Part shown: positions 25,331 to 34,798 of the stretch, piece by piece
How the letters are laid out: every line of letters starts with the position of its first letter
Position numbering within the stretch: the first letter of the stretch is position 1
NCBI GenBank assembly: GCA_041389525.1
Contig: JAWKRR010000003.1
Coordinates: 124,001-188,000, forward strand
Origin: JACKFB01 sp041389525
Lineage (GTDB): Bacteria; Myxococcota_A; UBA9042; PHBI01; JACKFB01
Direction of reading: 5' to 3'
DNA length: 64,000 nucleotides
The notes under the pieces: generated by a model
Told to the model about the DNA's origin: nothing
What the model saw: the letters and a program-made list of their open reading frames with translations, nothing else
Database searches by the model: none
Translations under genes and position numbers: made by a program

Positions 25331-25974
25331 TGTGAGCCTCCGTCCGGCGTCACGCCCATGCGGGCCAATTCGTCCATCAGGTCACGCCGTGCGGCGAGCA
25401 GCCGCGAACGCACCGTGTTCATCGGGATACTGAGCAGCTCTGCGATCTCGTTGGGGTCTTGGCCCTGCAGCTCGTGCAGAATCCAGACGACCCGCTTCTT
25501 CTCGGAGAGCGTGTCGACGGCCCGGTAGACTTTCTCGAGGATCTCGCGGTCTTCCAGGCGCCGCGTGCTGTGCACCGGCATGGGCAGGTCGGTCGACTCC
25601 TCGCCGGTGACCCCGAGCATCAGCCAGCGCTTCCGGCGCTTCTTCCGCAGGTGCTGGAGCGCCACGTTGATGGCGATGCGGTAGCACCACGTCGAGAGCC
25701 GCGAGCGGCCCTCGAAGCGGTCGAGGCAGCGGTGGATCTCGATGAAGGCGAGCTGCACCACATCATCGACCTCGTCGGACGGCCCGAGGATCGCGCGGAC
25801 CGCACCAAGGACACGGCCACGCTGCTCGCGATAGACCGTGTCGAACCCGGGCACGGCCGCGAGCGCCTGGGGCTCGTCGGTGTCGGCACGGCTCGTCAAC
25901 GCGCGTTGAACCTCAGTGAAGTCGAATCCGGGAAGGGCAACGGACAGGGCAGCGACCTCCAGCGTGTGCCACAC
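25327..25974 (-). CDS. ECF-family RNA polymerase sigma factor
   Basis: This 215-residue protein has region 2 (about 45-110) with ILGPSDEVDDVVQLAFIEIHRCLDRFEGRSRLSTWCYRIAIN, including the typical D-D-V-Q-F-x-x stretch. Region 4 (about 145-205) has ALSEKKR-like DTLSEKKRVVWILHELQG and a helix-turn-helix ELLSIPMNTVRSRLLAARRDL. It directs transcription of an envelope-responsive regulon under control of the overlapping FecR-type anti-sigma gene. The start is given as GTG 25974, but the first 25 residues are not conserved, so a start up to 75 bases further in is possible. Confidence 0.9.
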   Translation of the reverse strand: MWHTLEVAALSVALPGFDFTEVQRALTSRADTDEPQALAAVPGFDTVYREQRGRVLGAVRAILGPSDEVDDVVQLAFIEIHRCLDRFEGRSRLSTWCYRIAINVALQHLRKKRRKRWLMLGVTGEESTDLPMPVHSTRRLEDREILEKVYRAVDTLSEKKRVVWILHELQGQDPNEIAELLSIPMNTVRSRLLAARRDLMDELARMGVTPDGGSQ

Positions 25975-26137
25975 CCAGCCGCAGGCGGAAGGGAGGCCGC
26001 GCGCGGAGGACGGAAGGCAGACACCCCTTCGTTGTCGCTCAGGCCCCAGACGATCATCGCGTCGTTAGCAGGGTGTTCCAATGGCGCGTCGGGCCTCTCG
26101 CGGCGTCGTGCGTCGTCGGGAGTCGGGAGTCGGATCC

Positions 26138-29100
26138 TCAAAAGCAGAAGAGCTCGTACTCGACCAACACCTCGTCGCCGGCGTCGGGCAGGCAGGAGGA
26201 CTCGGGGACGAACTTGATCGCTTTGCCCGACGCGTTGAGCGACCAGCCCTCGGTGCACTCCACGCCGTTGATCTTCACGGTGACGGTGTCCGGCCGCGCG
26301 ACCCCGCCCAGGGCGAAGAGCGACTTCGGGCCGAATGTGCCCTCGCCGAAGGTCGCCAGCGCCGACGAGAAGTCGGTCTTGCAGATGCTCTCAAAGGTTC
26401 CGCCGCTCTGTTCGGCGACCTTGATGTAGCGGATGCCGGGGTCGGCGTTGCCCGCGAGGCTGTCACAGCCCTCGGGCGGGCCGACGATCGCGTAGGCCGA
26501 GAAGAGGTCGGGGTCGCCCGCCTTCGCGTTGTAGAAGGCGTTGAGATAGGTCAGCGCGTCGTCTGGGCTCTGATCTTCCTCGTCGCTGACGAAGATGATG
26601 ACCAGCGTCGCCTCCTCGCGCAGGTACTTCTTGAACGGGCCTGCGATCGAGAGCGCCGCCGCGGCCAGACCTTGCTCAAACCCGGAGCCGTTGGTGCCGA
26701 CGATGACGTTGCCGAGAAAGGACTCCCAGGTCTCCGGGGTGACGACCTCCGGGCTGCCCTGGAGCGCGCCGGCCAGCCCGAGATCGGTGGTGGTCACCCC
26801 GATGCGGTAGTCGGCCTCCCAAGCGTTCGCCGCCTCGATGAAGGCGCCCAGATTCGCCGCCAGGTTCTGCTGCTCCTCGCCCATGGAGCCGGAGTCGTCC
26901 ACGACGAAGAGCACGTCGACGACGCTGCTGGACTGGCCGGCGAAGGTCTCGCTGATGTGGGTCGACGCCACGGTCTCGGCCTTCATCCGCACGGCGTGGA
27001 TGGGGTCGGCGGGATCGGTGGAGTGGACGAGGCGGGTGCAGGAGTGGTTGCCCAGGTCGTCGGCCCGAAAGCGCGGCGAGAGGCCGGCGGTCTCGCCCAC
27101 CGCGAGCGAAAAGGGCGGCGGCAGCGCAGTGTCCACGAGGAAGTCGCCGAAGCAGGGGCCCGTCGCGACGTTGGTGACCTCGACGGGGACGGCGCCGACC
27201 GAGAAGAGCGTGACCAGGGTCGGCGGCGTCGAGCAGCCGCTCGCCACGAAGCCGAAGTTGAGCTCGTCGGGGTAGACCGTGAGGCGGGGCTTGCCAGCGG
27301 AGGCGCTGACGTTGGGCGCGGGGGCGAGCCCGGGGAAGGCGGGCGGGACGACGAGGGCGTTGCCGGTCTGCGGGTCGGTCAACCGCGCCTCGAGGCGGGC
27401 GTAGTAGAGGTCCACCGACACGCCATCGGTCAGCGAGGGTGCTGGGGCCTCGAAGCGCACCGCCAGCGGGATGCTGTCGCCCGGGCCCAGCGTGGAGCCG
27501 GCGCCGACGTCGACGATGTGGCTGAACTGCAGGCTCGGCGTGCCGGGGGAGCAGGTCTGGAACGCGCCGGCGATCTCGCAGTGGTCGATCGTCGCGCCTT
27601 GGAAGGTGCAGTTGCCGCTGCCGTTGTTGCGGAGCTGAACTGTCATGGTCTTGCTGGCGAAGTTGGGGACGCCGCCGAAGGCCGCGTAGAGCGGGGAGAA
27701 GGTCGGGGAGCAGGTGGGCTCGCCAGCGCGCTCGCCGACGACGTCGAGCAGGTACTCGGGCACGGCGGGGTCATCGGAGCGCACGCGCAAGGTGCCGAAG
27801 ACTTTACCCTTGGGGCCGCCCTGGTTGGTGAAGGCGACCTGAAAGGTGCGGGACTCGGTGGGGGCGAGGGAGGCGGGCTTGGGCGAGGCCTGGGTGGGCG
27901 AGAACCCGGGGAGCGGGACGACGAGCATCTCCTTGGCCTGGGGCCCGAAGATGTCGACGCCGGCGATCTCGAGCGGTAGCTGGCCGACGTTGGTGAGGCT
28001 GACGGAGCGGTAGGCCGTCACCGATTGGGCGACGAAGCCGAAGCTGATGACCTCGGCGGGCTCGACCCGCAGGACTGGCGCGCCGCCGGTGCCGCGGACA
28101 GGGACGCGCAGGGGCTGGTGGGTCAGGTCGTTTGAGGCGACCTCGACCTCGCCGATGAGGTTGTCGCCGGCGAGCACCAGCTCCGGCGAGTAGACGACGT
28201 CCACGAACATGAAGTCGTTGGGGCCCAAGGTGGCCGGCAGCGGGCCGTCCGGCACTACGGCCAGGGCGTCCGAGGCGTTGGCGAGGGAGATGGCGCTGAC
28301 GATCAGCTCGTCGGAGCCGCGGTTGGTGAGCATCAACGAGAGCACGCTGCTGTCGCCGACCTCGACGGGGCCGAAGCTGAGCGCGCTGGGGATGGACGCG
28401 ATGACCGGGCCCTGCTCGCGGCCGATGACCGGCATCGAGGTGTCGGGGACCGCGCCCGACGCCTTGATTCGCAGCGTGGCCTTGTCGGTGTTCCAGCCGA
28501 CGGGCGTGTAGATGACGCGGAACTCGGAGCTGGCGCCGACCTTCAGGCTGCCGATGGTCGACGACGGGATGAAGAGCGAGAAGTCGGGCGCGCCGGCCCC
28601 CTCAAGCGCGATGCTGGCGACGTCGACCGCCTCCGACCCGATGTTGCGCAGGGTGATGGTGCGCTCGGCGGTGCCGCCCGGCGTGATGGTCCCGAAATCC
28701 ACCAGCGGCGGGTCCGCGGTGAGCCGCCCCTCCTGCCCCGGTGTCGTCACCGGGATGGTGATCGGCCCACCCGACGCGAGGTTGTGCTCGATGGTGATGG
28801 TGCCAAAGTCCGGCTCGCGGCTTATCGGCTTGTAGACCACGGTCCACAGCGCGTGCTCGCCCGGGGCCAGATCGACCGACGACGGCCCCTCGAGGCGCAG
28901 ATCGGCGCTTTCGGTTTGCAAGCGCGCGCGGCGCAGTCGCAGGGTCCCGCCCTGCCCTCCGTGCCACACGTCGATGGTGCGCGTGAGGGTCTCGCCCAGG
29001 GCCACCGCCTGGAAATCGACGAGCTCCGGCACGAACGCCAGCTGCGTGTCGCCGCCCGCGGTGAACCCACCGCCGTCACCGCTGTCGCCGCAGCTCGCCA

Positions 29101-29143
29101 GGGCGATCCACGCGAGCGCTGCTAACCACCGTCGCACGCCCAT
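26138..29143 (-). CDS. Large lipoprotein with ASH/choice-of-anchor-D beta domains and a VWA domain
   Basis: This 1001-residue protein starts at an ATG giving a lipoprotein signal (LAWIALASCGD, Cys about residue 17). About five repeated beta-sandwich domains follow. Each begins with 'v.FG.v..G....r...l.N.G...l.v..i', for example PPLVDFGTITPGGTAERTI and SALSFGPVEVGDSSVLSLML, as in ASH/choice-of-anchor-D domains. A von Willebrand A domain occupies about residues 735-930. It has the metal site DDSGSMGEEQ, a T in GTNGSGFEQGL and FVSDEEDQS. The tail has a further beta domain with EYELFCF. VWA domains mediate adhesion. The protein probably sits on the cell surface; its ligand is unknown. Confidence 0.82.
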   Translation of the reverse strand: MGVRRWLAALAWIALASCGDSGDGGGFTAGGDTQLAFVPELVDFQAVALGETLTRTIDVWHGGQGGTLRLRRARLQTESADLRLEGPSSVDLAPGEHALWTVVYKPISREPDFGTITIEHNLASGGPITIPVTTPGQEGRLTADPPLVDFGTITPGGTAERTITLRNIGSEAVDVASIALEGAGAPDFSLFIPSSTIGSLKVGASSEFRVIYTPVGWNTDKATLRIKASGAVPDTSMPVIGREQGPVIASIPSALSFGPVEVGDSSVLSLMLTNRGSDELIVSAISLANASDALAVVPDGPLPATLGPNDFMFVDVVYSPELVLAGDNLIGEVEVASNDLTHQPLRVPVRGTGGAPVLRVEPAEVISFGFVAQSVTAYRSVSLTNVGQLPLEIAGVDIFGPQAKEMLVVPLPGFSPTQASPKPASLAPTESRTFQVAFTNQGGPKGKVFGTLRVRSDDPAVPEYLLDVVGERAGEPTCSPTFSPLYAAFGGVPNFASKTMTVQLRNNGSGNCTFQGATIDHCEIAGAFQTCSPGTPSLQFSHIVDVGAGSTLGPGDSIPLAVRFEAPAPSLTDGVSVDLYYARLEARLTDPQTGNALVVPPAFPGLAPAPNVSASAGKPRLTVYPDELNFGFVASGCSTPPTLVTLFSVGAVPVEVTNVATGPCFGDFLVDTALPPPFSLAVGETAGLSPRFRADDLGNHSCTRLVHSTDPADPIHAVRMKAETVASTHISETFAGQSSSVVDVLFVVDDSGSMGEEQQNLAANLGAFIEAANAWEADYRIGVTTTDLGLAGALQGSPEVVTPETWESFLGNVIVGTNGSGFEQGLAAAALSIAGPFKKYLREEATLVIIFVSDEEDQSPDDALTYLNAFYNAKAGDPDLFSAYAIVGPPEGCDSLAGNADPGIRYIKVAEQSGGTFESICKTDFSSALATFGEGTFGPKSLFALGGVARPDTVTVKINGVECTEGWSLNASGKAIKFVPESSCLPDAGDEVLVEYELFCF

Positions 29144-29232
29144 GCCTGCTCCGAAATCCGAACCCCGGTCGCCCACAGTAGCAGATAGTGGCGGTCCCAA
29201 CGCAATCTCCATGCACGTCCGGAGCCCGCGCG

Positions 29233-29263
29233 TTGACACCAACCCGCTCAAACTCCGTATAGT
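29233..29263 (+). promoter_or_regulatory. Possible housekeeping promoter of the IPT/TIG lipoprotein gene
   Basis: TTGACA (29233-29238) matches the -35 consensus exactly. CGTATAGT lies 17-19 bases downstream (TATAGT at 29258-29263). The spacing to TATAGT is 19 bases, a little long; the overlapping CGTATA gives 17. The region is also noticeably less GC-rich than its surroundings. It lies in the divergent gap between two surface lipoprotein genes. Confidence 0.45.
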
Positions 29264-29289
29264 CCGGGGAGCGTCACGGGAAGCGGGGG

Positions 29290-32200
29290 ATGTTCCTCGC
29301 TATCGCTATCTGGCGCGGTCCGGGGGTGGACGTGCTCGAGCTGAGCCAGACGCGAACGTTCGCGCTCGCCCTCTGCATGATGAATCTCGGGCTGGGGTGC
29401 TTCGACATCCCGGCGCCGGCGATGTCGGACGCCGGGCCGAACATCGACAGCGCCGCGCCCAGCGAGCCGCCTGACGCGACCAGCGACACCACGCCGACTA
29501 CGCCACCCGGCGAGCCGCTGCTGCTCACGCTCACGGCGATCAGCCCGGACCATGGGCCGGTCTCCGGCGGGCTCACGGCGCGCATCGAGGGCACCGGCTT
29601 CGCGGCCGGCATGATCGTGCTGATCGACCAGTCGCTGGCGCTCGATCTGGAGGTCACCGACGAGACGAGCGCGACCTTCGTGCTCCCACCGCACCCGGCC
29701 GGCATGGTCGACGTCAGCGTGTGGCACCCGGCAGCGCAGAGCCCTGAGCCGATCGTCTTGGAGTCGGCGTTCCGCTACGCGGCAGACCTCGTCGTGACCG
29801 AGGTGGAGCCGGCGACCGGCGACATCTCGGGTGGTACGCTGCTGACCGTGCGCGGCGCTGGCTTCTCCGAGGACGCCCGCTTCTTTGTAGATGGGCGCGC
29901 GGCGATCTCGGGCGTGCGTGTCGACGCGAACACGCTCACCGGCATCTTGCCGCCAGGACGGTTTGGCGCGGTCGACGTCCACGTCGTGGCGGACGGCTCG
30001 ACCGCGGTGGCTCGCGACGCCTTCACCTATGGGGCGTCGCCGCGTATCGACGCGCTGGAGCCCCTGTCTGGGCTGCCCTCGGGCGGCACTCACGTCCGGA
30101 TCTCTGGGCGCGGGTTCGACCCGGACGCCATCGTGCGGTTCGGATTGAGCGAGGCCCTGGTGGCCACCGCGGCGGCCGACGGGAGCTGGCTCGAGGTCAC
30201 CGCACCCGCGGGGCCGGCCGGGACCGTGGCGGATGTGGTGGTCAGCACCCCCTTTGGCGAGGCCGCGGCGAGACAGGCCTTCGCGTGGCAGGACGTCACG
30301 GCGGATCCCTACGTGCTCCAGTGTAGCCACGCATTCCCGAGCTCAGGCCCGGCGGAGGGCGGCACCGCCGTCGAGCTCGCCTGCGCCGGCCTTCACTATG
30401 GGGTCGAGGTCGCGTTCGGCGAGACGCCGGCTGATGTGTTGAGCACCGACCCTGCGTCGTTTCGCTTGGTCGTGCGGGCGCCGCCCGGCGCGCCTGGGCT
30501 CACCGACATCGTGGTGACCTCGCCATTCGCCAGCGTGGTGTTAGCGGACGCGTTCTCGTGGAAGGCCGCGTCCGAGCTGGATGTGACCGCGGTCGAGCCG
30601 GCTCAAGGCGCGATCGGCGGCGGGACCGTCGTCGTCCTCAGCGGCCACGGGTTCGCAGCGGACGCCACCGTGCGCATCGGCGCGCTCGAGGCCACAGCGG
30701 TCACGCGGCTCAGCGACGGCTCGCTGCGGGCGACCACGCCCCCCGGATCCGCAGGCGCGGCCGACGTGATCGTCAGCTCCGGCGGCGTGGAGTCCCGCCT
30801 CAGCGGAGGCTTCACCTACACCGACGGGCGCCTGGACCTGACGCTGGTGGCGCCCGCGACGGCCGCCATCGCGGGCGGGACCTTCTTGCGGATCATCGGC
30901 GACGGCTTCAACGACGCGACCTCGGTCAGCTTGGGCGGCGCGCCGCTCGCCATCATCGCGCGCGTGTCGCCGGCCGAGATTCACGCGCGCAGCCCGCGCC
31001 TCGACGTGGGGGTCTGGGACGCCGTGGTCAGCGCGGGCGGCGACTCAGCCACCCTCGAGCGCGCCGTCGTCACCTTCGACCCGCGCACGGGCTTCGGCGG
31101 CACCAGCGGCGGCCCGCTCGACGGCGCCCTCAACGTGACGGTACGAGGCTCACAGGGCGTGGGGGCCATCGGCGGCGCCTATGTCACCGCCTCCCTCGCC
31201 GACGGCCGCTCGCTCTCCGGCTACACCAACGACGCAGGGCAGGTCACCCTCAGCGAGCCCTGGTTCGCGGGCGATGTGCGCGTCACCGCGGTCGCCCTCG
31301 GGTTCACCGCGTACTCCGTGGTGCAGTTCGACGCCGAGAACGTCACGATTTTTCTGCGACCGACCGTCCCGCCACCCCCGACCACCGGTGGCGGGGGTGG
31401 CACCAGCAGCCCGCCGCCCACGCCGGCCGTCATCAGCGGGCGGGTGATCGGGCTCGAGAAATACGTCGTGCCACCGCCGGGCCGCTGCGAGATCACCGCC
31501 CCCGTGTCGGGACCCGATTGCCGCATCTGCGCCAGCGACGCCGCCTGCGGTGCCGAGGGATACGCGTGCGTGGACCTGCTGGAGCAAGGCTCCCGCTGCC
31601 TCGCGACCTGCACGGCGACTCCGGACTGCAACAGCGGCTACATCTGCGGGCCCACCCAGGCCGGCGCGCGCTGCGTCCCCGACCCCGGCGAGCTGGTCGC
31701 GCGCTGCGGCTACAGCGCTACCAGCATCTTCGCGAGCGACATCTTCGTGCCCGAGACCGGCTGGGTGCCCCCCGGCGGCACCTACCAGCTGCCCTCGACC
31801 CGCTTCGACGAGGTCGCGGTCATCTGCTTTGGCGGCTATCGAGACCTCGGCGGCTACTTCACCCCCACCGCCATGGGGGTGCGTCGTCACCTGCTCACTT
31901 TGCCGGGCCTCGTGCTGACCGGGCAGGACATCGTCTTGGACCACCGGCTCAACCGGACCTTCCGCCTGCGTCTGATGGACCCGCCGACTTGGCCTGAGGG
32001 GGTCCAGACCCCGAGCATCACCATCTCGCTGGACCTCGGCGCCGACGGCGTCATCCCCTTCACGCGCGTCCCCCTGAGCGCTGGCGACAACACGTGGCGG
32101 GCCCCGCGCCAGCTCGCCGCGCTGGACGGCGATCTCTACGACGGGCGCTACACTTTCTACTCCACCATCAGCGCGGTGACCGATATCGGCCTGCCGAAGT

Positions 32201-33444
32201 CCTACAACCTCGTGCAGGAGGTGACGCACGTCGCGGAGAGCCGCTTTCCCGTGTGGGTCGATGGCGCCTGGACCCTGGAGAGCACGCTCAACGAGGTGGA
32301 TCTGAACGCCGTGTGGGCGCCGAGCCCCGACCGGGTGCTCGCCGTGGGCGCGGCCGGGCGCATCATGCAGCGCAGCGCGGCCGGGTGGACGCAGCAGACC
32401 AGCGGCACCACGGCGACCTTGCGCGCCATCGCCGGGCGCGCTGACGATGACATCTACGTGGTCGGCGACGGCGGGACCGTGCGGCGCTGGGGTGGCCTCG
32501 CCTGGCACCCCGTCGACGCCCCCGCGGACGATTTCTACGCGGCCGCGACCGCCCCGGGGCAGCCCCTGCTCGTCGCCGGGGCGCTGCGCCTGCGCTCGCT
32601 CGACGCCCAAGGCGGTTGGAAGATCGAGGGGCCGCCTTGGCTGCAGGAGGTTCGCGGGCTCTGGGCGCACTCGGATGGCCGCGCGCTGGCTGTCGGGCGC
32701 CACGGCCGCATCGCCCAGCGCTCGGCCGAGGGCGTGTGGTCGCCGGTGCAGAGCGGCAGCACCGCCGACCTCGCCGCGGTCATCGTCCACCCGGTCACCG
32801 ACGAGGTTGTCATCGTCGGCGCCGCCGGGACCGTGCTGACCGGCGCGCTGACGGGCGCGGGTGCCTTCGCGTCAGTCGACGTGGGCGTGCAGGACGACCT
32901 CACGGCGGCGGCCGTCATGGCCGACGGCTCGCTCGTCGTCGTGGGCGACAACGGGCGGGCGCTCCGGCGCGTCGGCGGCGTCTGGGTCGAAGACGCCATC
33001 CCCGACTACCGTTCGCGCGCCACCGGCGTCTACGCACCGGCTGACGGTGGCCCGGTCCGCGTGGTCGGCGGCTCCGCGTTCATCCTCGGCCCCTTCTTGC
33101 ATTTCCCGGTCATCGAGGGCGCGACCAGCGCAGATGACGGCGGCGTGACCCTGCACTGGGGCTGGGACGGCGGCCCCAGCGCCGAATACTCGCAGCTCGT
33201 CATCTACGACGAGTTCGGCCCCGACCTCTGGACCCTCATCGTCGACGGCGCCGAGCGCTCCGCCCCGCTGCCGCCGCTCGAGCTGCTCGCCGGCATCAAG
33301 GGCGTCGGCCAAGGCTCGCGCGTCCTCGAGGTCCTGCGGGTGCGCAACGAGGACTTCAGCATCGATGGCTACTCGACTCGCGAGTTCTCCATCTTCCGGC
33401 GTTCCAGCTGGGCCCTTAACCGCGGCTTCTTCTACGCCCCGTAA
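29290..33444 (+). CDS. Giant surface lipoprotein with six IPT/TIG domains, Cys-rich module and beta-propeller
   Basis: This 1384-residue protein has a signal with lipobox LGLGC (Cys about residue 37) and an Asp/Ser/Pro/Thr linker. Six IPT/TIG domains follow (about 78-600). Each starts 'v...P..G...GGt...i.G.GF', for example EPATGDISGGTLLTVRGAGF. A carboxypeptidase-regulatory-like domain (about 610-690), a Pro/Gly hinge and a Cys-rich EGF-like segment come next (about 735-800, CRICASDAACGAEGYAC). The last third is a propeller-like series (about 1000-1270) with repeated 'vwa.s.d...avG..G.i....', for example VWAPSPDRVLAVGAAGRI. It is likely a surface adhesin or sensor. The start may instead be GTG 29326 or 29332. 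Confidence 0.82.
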   Translation: MFLAIAIWRGPGVDVLELSQTRTFALALCMMNLGLGCFDIPAPAMSDAGPNIDSAAPSEPPDATSDTTPTTPPGEPLLLTLTAISPDHGPVSGGLTARIEGTGFAAGMIVLIDQSLALDLEVTDETSATFVLPPHPAGMVDVSVWHPAAQSPEPIVLESAFRYAADLVVTEVEPATGDISGGTLLTVRGAGFSEDARFFVDGRAAISGVRVDANTLTGILPPGRFGAVDVHVVADGSTAVARDAFTYGASPRIDALEPLSGLPSGGTHVRISGRGFDPDAIVRFGLSEALVATAAADGSWLEVTAPAGPAGTVADVVVSTPFGEAAARQAFAWQDVTADPYVLQCSHAFPSSGPAEGGTAVELACAGLHYGVEVAFGETPADVLSTDPASFRLVVRAPPGAPGLTDIVVTSPFASVVLADAFSWKAASELDVTAVEPAQGAIGGGTVVVLSGHGFAADATVRIGALEATAVTRLSDGSLRATTPPGSAGAADVIVSSGGVESRLSGGFTYTDGRLDLTLVAPATAAIAGGTFLRIIGDGFNDATSVSLGGAPLAIIARVSPAEIHARSPRLDVGVWDAVVSAGGDSATLERAVVTFDPRTGFGGTSGGPLDGALNVTVRGSQGVGAIGGAYVTASLADGRSLSGYTNDAGQVTLSEPWFAGDVRVTAVALGFTAYSVVQFDAENVTIFLRPTVPPPPTTGGGGGTSSPPPTPAVISGRVIGLEKYVVPPPGRCEITAPVSGPDCRICASDAACGAEGYACVDLLEQGSRCLATCTATPDCNSGYICGPTQAGARCVPDPGELVARCGYSATSIFASDIFVPETGWVPPGGTYQLPSTRFDEVAVICFGGYRDLGGYFTPTAMGVRRHLLTLPGLVLTGQDIVLDHRLNRTFRLRLMDPPTWPEGVQTPSITISLDLGADGVIPFTRVPLSAGDNTWRAPRQLAALDGDLYDGRYTFYSTISAVTDIGLPKSYNLVQEVTHVAESRFPVWVDGAWTLESTLNEVDLNAVWAPSPDRVLAVGAAGRIMQRSAAGWTQQTSGTTATLRAIAGRADDDIYVVGDGGTVRRWGGLAWHPVDAPADDFYAAATAPGQPLLVAGALRLRSLDAQGGWKIEGPPWLQEVRGLWAHSDGRALAVGRHGRIAQRSAEGVWSPVQSGSTADLAAVIVHPVTDEVVIVGAAGTVLTGALTGAGAFASVDVGVQDDLTAAAVMADGSLVVVGDNGRALRRVGGVWVEDAIPDYRSRATGVYAPADGGPVRVVGGSAFILGPFLHFPVIEGATSADDGGVTLHWGWDGGPSAEYSQLVIYDEFGPDLWTLIVDGAERSAPLPPLELLAGIKGVGQGSRVLEVLRVRNEDFSIDGYSTREFSIFRRSSWALNRGFFYAP

Positions 33445-34043
33445 GAAGGGGTCGCGCGACGCCTGAGCCGGGCGAACCCCAAGGCGAAGCCCGCCGCGAG
33501 CAGCCCGAAGAGGCTGTGGCCGCCTGCCGCGCCGCCGCACCCGTCTTCGATGGTCGCCATGGTCACCGCGTCATCAGCCGAGGCCGTCCCTCCGCCGGCC
33601 GCGCCGCTCACCGCGCCTGTGGCTCCGCGCGGCTCGCAGTACTGCATGCCGCCCGGCAGCATCGTGCATTTCCAGCCGTCGGCGGGCGGGCCGTCCAAGT
33701 CGGTTCCAGGTGAGGTCGCGGTTGGGGTGCCCTTCGTCGGCGCCGAGTGCGCCGTCGGCAGCTTGCTGTTCTGTGCGTTCGCGGTCGTCGTCTCCGTCGC
33801 CCCGCGCGTCCCCGTGGTGCCCGCGGCGTGCGAGATCTGTCCCGCGGTCCCGCCGGGGACGGGCGCGTCGGTGCTGCCGGACGTGCTCTGGGAGCCATCG
33901 GCCGCGCTGAGCACCAGCAGGCGGCCACCGGCTTGGGCGACGTCGCCTTCGGTCACGATGATGCCCGCTGATGCGGGGAGCGCGGTGGCCAGGAGCACCG
34001 CGGCTCCGATCGCGCCGCTGCGCCAAATCACTTGGAGATTCAT
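33432..34043 (-). CDS. Secreted protein with MYXO-CTERM-like sorting tail
   Basis: This 203-residue protein has a signal peptide (about residues 1-27, ending ALPASAG), a Ser/Thr/Gly/Ala-rich low-complexity body and a small Cys motif (WKCTMLPGGMQYCEPRG). The tail reads DGCGGAAGGHSLFGLLAAGFALGFARLRRR. A Cys-Gly motif, one hydrophobic helix and a basic end are the MYXO-CTERM pattern, processed by a rhombosortase/exosortase-like enzyme for surface anchoring. The ATG has GGAGG upstream and overlaps the preceding stop (ATGA), so it is coupled to the winged-helix and AAA genes. It overlaps the convergent IPT/TIG gene by 13 bases. Function unknown. Confidence 0.75.
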   Translation of the reverse strand: MNLQVIWRSGAIGAAVLLATALPASAGIIVTEGDVAQAGGRLLVLSAADGSQSTSGSTDAPVPGGTAGQISHAAGTTGTRGATETTTANAQNSKLPTAHSAPTKGTPTATSPGTDLDGPPADGWKCTMLPGGMQYCEPRGATGAVSGAAGGGTASADDAVTMATIEDGCGGAAGGHSLFGLLAAGFALGFARLRRRATPSYGA

Positions 34044-34798
34044 GGTGTTTCCTCCGGAGGCCGGGGGCGGGGTCGTCCGCTCACCGGCCACACCGCGAAA
34101 GTCGCTGCGCCAGGACCGTCGGTCGCTGGTTCGCTGGCCAAGAAGGTCTCGATGGTCTCGGCGATGCTCACGGCCACATCGGGCGTGACGCTCATCTCCG
34201 CGACCCAGAGCTTCGAAGCGGTATCGGTCGCGTCGTTGGCGCGCTCAAGGGCCGCGGCGCGCAGGACGCGCAACACGTTCCCGACGAGGTCTTCCGGCGA
34301 GACGGCCGCCGGGCACGCGCTGGACACTGCAAATACGGCGAGGAAGCGCTCGCTGCGGTCGCTCTCGGGCCCGCTGGCCGCGGCGACGACGGAGGGCAAC
34401 AGCGTCCCCTCAGCGCGGCTGATGAGAGCCCGCAGCGCGTCGTCGGCTGCCAGACCGGAGCGCACCGCGGCGCCGATGGGCACCGCGCCGGCGAGGTCCA
34501 CGCGCTCGAGCACCAGCTCGCGCAGGTAGCTGGACATCCCCTCTTGGCGCTTGTGAAACGCTGGCACCAAAGCCAGCCCGCCCTCGACCCGCCGGACGAG
34601 GCCGTGCTCGACCAGGGTCTGCACCCGCGAGGTGACCGCCTCCGGACACTCCCCGAGCCGGCGCGCGGCCTCGCTCGGGCCGGTCGGGCCAGCGCCGATG
34701 GCGAGCAGAAGCTCCCACTCATCGCGCAGCAGCTCCCAAGCGAGCTCATCGCTCACTCGAGGCAACCCCCGCGATCTATCGTCCAGTGCTGCTGACAT
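34040..34798 (-). CDS. Winged-helix DNA-binding-like protein of unknown function
   Basis: This 252-residue protein has an N-terminal winged-helix domain (about residues 20-78), WELLLAIGAGPTGPSEAARRLGECPEAVTSRVQTLVEHGLVRRVEGG. This resembles MarR/ArsR-type DNA-binding folds with a beta-wing. The remaining 170 residues are helical and Ala/Val-rich, and I recognise no family. The start ATG overlaps the stop of the upstream AAA gene by one base. Its own stop overlaps the start of the MYXO-CTERM gene by four. The strict coupling suggests the three products act together, for example as a regulator pair controlling or sensing the surface protein; this is inference. Confidence 0.7.
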   Translation of the reverse strand: MSAALDDRSRGLPRVSDELAWELLRDEWELLLAIGAGPTGPSEAARRLGECPEAVTSRVQTLVEHGLVRRVEGGLALVPAFHKRQEGMSSYLRELVLERVDLAGAVPIGAAVRSGLAADDALRALISRAEGTLLPSVVAAASGPESDRSERFLAVFAVSSACPAAVSPEDLVGNVLRVLRAAALERANDATDTASKLWVAEMSVTPDVAVSIAETIETFLASEPATDGPGAATFAVWPVSGRPRPRPPEETP

